Positions 63,388-64,000 of a DNA stretch of 64,000 nucleotides are shown in pieces. Source of the stretch: Modestobacter sp. VKM Ac-2982 (GTDB taxonomy: Bacteria; Actinomycetota; Actinomycetes; Mycobacteriales; Geodermatophilaceae); contig NZ_JAPVBL010000002.1 of NCBI RefSeq assembly GCF_026967935.1, positions 698,969-762,968 of the forward strand, given 5' to 3'. A program made the translations under genes and the position numbers. Numbering within the stretch: position 1 is the first letter of the stretch; every line of letters starts with the position of its first letter. The notes under the pieces were generated by a model that had not been told where the DNA came from, did not search any database, and saw only the letters and a program-made list of their open reading frames with translations.

Positions 63388-63495
63388 TCAGGTGGCACGT
63401 GGCTCGTCGGGCAGGTCGATGACGATCGCGGCGGAGGGCACGTCGAAGGTCAGCTGGCAACCGTCGCAGATGATGCGGAGCGTCGTGGTGGTCAT
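63388..63495 (-). CDS. 35-residue CxxC peptide
   Basis: From ATG 63495 the product begins MTTTTLRIICDGCQLTFDVP and ends DLPDEPRAT. The CDGC pair suggests metal or redox chemistry, as a half zinc ribbon. Reality is supported by a three-unit GGACAG array 58 bases upstream and by position at the head of the transcript for the four-helix membrane protein. No family is known to me. Confidence 0.5.
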   Translation of the reverse strand: MTTTTLRIICDGCQLTFDVPSAAIVIDLPDEPRAT

Positions 63496-63553
63496 CCCCG
63501 CTCCCGGGCCTCGTGTCGCTACTGGGTTGCGATGCACACGGTCGACCGAGGCG

Positions 63554-63581
63554 CTGTCCCTGCCCTGTCCCACTTCTGTCA
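63554..63581 (-). promoter_or_regulatory. GGACAG direct-repeat array, CxxC peptide promoter
   Basis: On the plus strand CTGTCC, CTGTCC and CTGTCA start at 63554, 63565 and 63576, again exactly 11 bases apart. The array reads toward the minus-strand gene starting at 63495, 58 bases away. Confidence 0.7.
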
Positions 63582-63628
63582 CCGGAACGGACCATCTGGT
63601 CCCGGGCGCCGTCCCCGAGCGCGTCGGT

Positions 63629-63645
63629 GGACAGCGGACGGACAG
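63629..63645 (+). promoter_or_regulatory. GGACAG direct-repeat pair, HMA gene promoter
   Basis: GGACAG starts at 63629 and 63640, 11 bases apart. It reads toward the plus-strand HMA gene starting at 63704, 58 bases away. With the array at 63554 it forms a back-to-back divergent control region. Confidence 0.65.
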
Positions 63646-63703
63646 CGCCGCGAGGCACCGTAGGTGGCGTCAGAAGAACGCCCGCTGGACGAAGGTGAGC
63701 GCG

Positions 63704-63931
63704 ATGCCCGAGGTCAGGCTCTCGGTCGGCTCGATGCAGTGCAGGCACTGTGTGCGCGAGGTGACCGGCTGGCTCCGTGACGTCGGCGGCGTCGAGACGA
63801 TCATGGCCGACGCGAAGACCGGCACGGTGGTCCTCGGCGGCACGATGACCATCGCCGACGTCCTGACCGTGTTCGCCGGCTCCGACTACACCCCGCAGGT
63901 CGTGGACGCAGCGCCGGCTACCGAGACGTGA
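63704..63931 (+). CDS. Heavy-metal-associated (HMA) domain protein
   Basis: The 75-residue protein has a ferredoxin-like HMA fold with metal site MQCRHC (LSVGSMQCRHCVREVTGWLR), followed by VGGVETIMADAKTGTVVLGG. The usual Gly-Met-x-Cys start is replaced by Ser-Met-Gln-Cys, and the conserved C-terminal helix ends in SDYTPQVVDA instead of AGY. It is likely a copper or other soft-metal chaperone. It shares the divergent GGACAG control region with the CxxC peptide gene. Confidence 0.8.
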   Translation: MPEVRLSVGSMQCRHCVREVTGWLRDVGGVETIMADAKTGTVVLGGTMTIADVLTVFAGSDYTPQVVDAAPATET

Positions 63932-64000
63932 ACTGCCCGGACCTCGCGACGTCCATCGAAGCTCGAGGCGCACCCAGCCGGACGGCCGCCCCGGCTACTT

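Overview
This is a 64 kb stretch of very high-GC DNA whose genes look like those of a high-GC Gram-positive (actinobacterial) chromosome. The strongest taxonomic clue is 17.8-27.3 kb. There pgsA, a DUF881 gene, a small basic membrane protein, a second DUF881 gene, gcvH, garA (FHA), ftsR (MerR), a bifunctional nuclease, a second MerR gene and gcvP lie in the same order and orientation as Rv1822-Rv1832 of Mycobacterium tuberculosis. Gene content and GC suggest Geodermatophilaceae (Blastococcus/Geodermatophilus/Modestobacter type), but this is inference.

Layout. From 0 to 16.6 kb there is ordinary chromosomal material. It holds small regulators and hydrolases, a GH15 glycosidase, an ABC exporter divergent from a two-component system, an M50-like membrane protease, a GH65 phosphorylase with its beta-phosphoglucomutase-type HAD partner, a PEBP protein, a GNAT protein and pantothenate kinase. 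From 16.8 to 27.3 kb comes a His/Trp-rich lipoprotein and the conserved glycine-cleavage/GarA/FtsR block. From 27.5 to 39.3 kb there is a CoA-transferase, an AraC regulator, an amidohydrolase, an SDR, a complete ribose-type ABC importer, a ThrE exporter, and a cyclic-di-AMP riboswitch in front of a secreted Pro/Ala-rich cell-wall protein. From 39.6 to 64 kb the sequence becomes accessory: a P450, then many broken genes (GH13 amylase, alkaline phosphatase, copD, integrase, flavin monooxygenase) mixed with intact small units (NYN-LOTUS protein, K+ channel, M23 peptidase, VOC/AraC genes). Two 135-bp direct repeats carrying the 3' half of a tRNA-Pro(GGG) gene lie at 54.1 and 57.6 kb. They are best read as attachment-site scars of tandem integrations.

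The right end is a metal and stress cluster: a multicopper oxidase with an embedded heavy-metal-binding module, a DHA2 exporter, a four-helix membrane protein, a 35-residue CxxC peptide and an HMA-domain protein. Three of its promoter regions carry the same direct-repeat array, GGACAG repeated every 11 bp. Each array is read toward the gene and lies 58-68 bp before the start codon, so a shared OmpR-type response regulator is the natural hypothesis. A CsoR-like operator lies further left, at 46.39 kb, between copZ and a dead copD.

A second candidate novelty is a structured repeat present three times on the minus strand (9.2, 10.7 and 24.3 kb). It has a conserved GAAGGACC edge and outer stems that differ in sequence but still pair. 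Two copies directly follow stop codons and the third lies inside the 3' end of a coding region. No intact tRNA, rRNA or CRISPR array was found.
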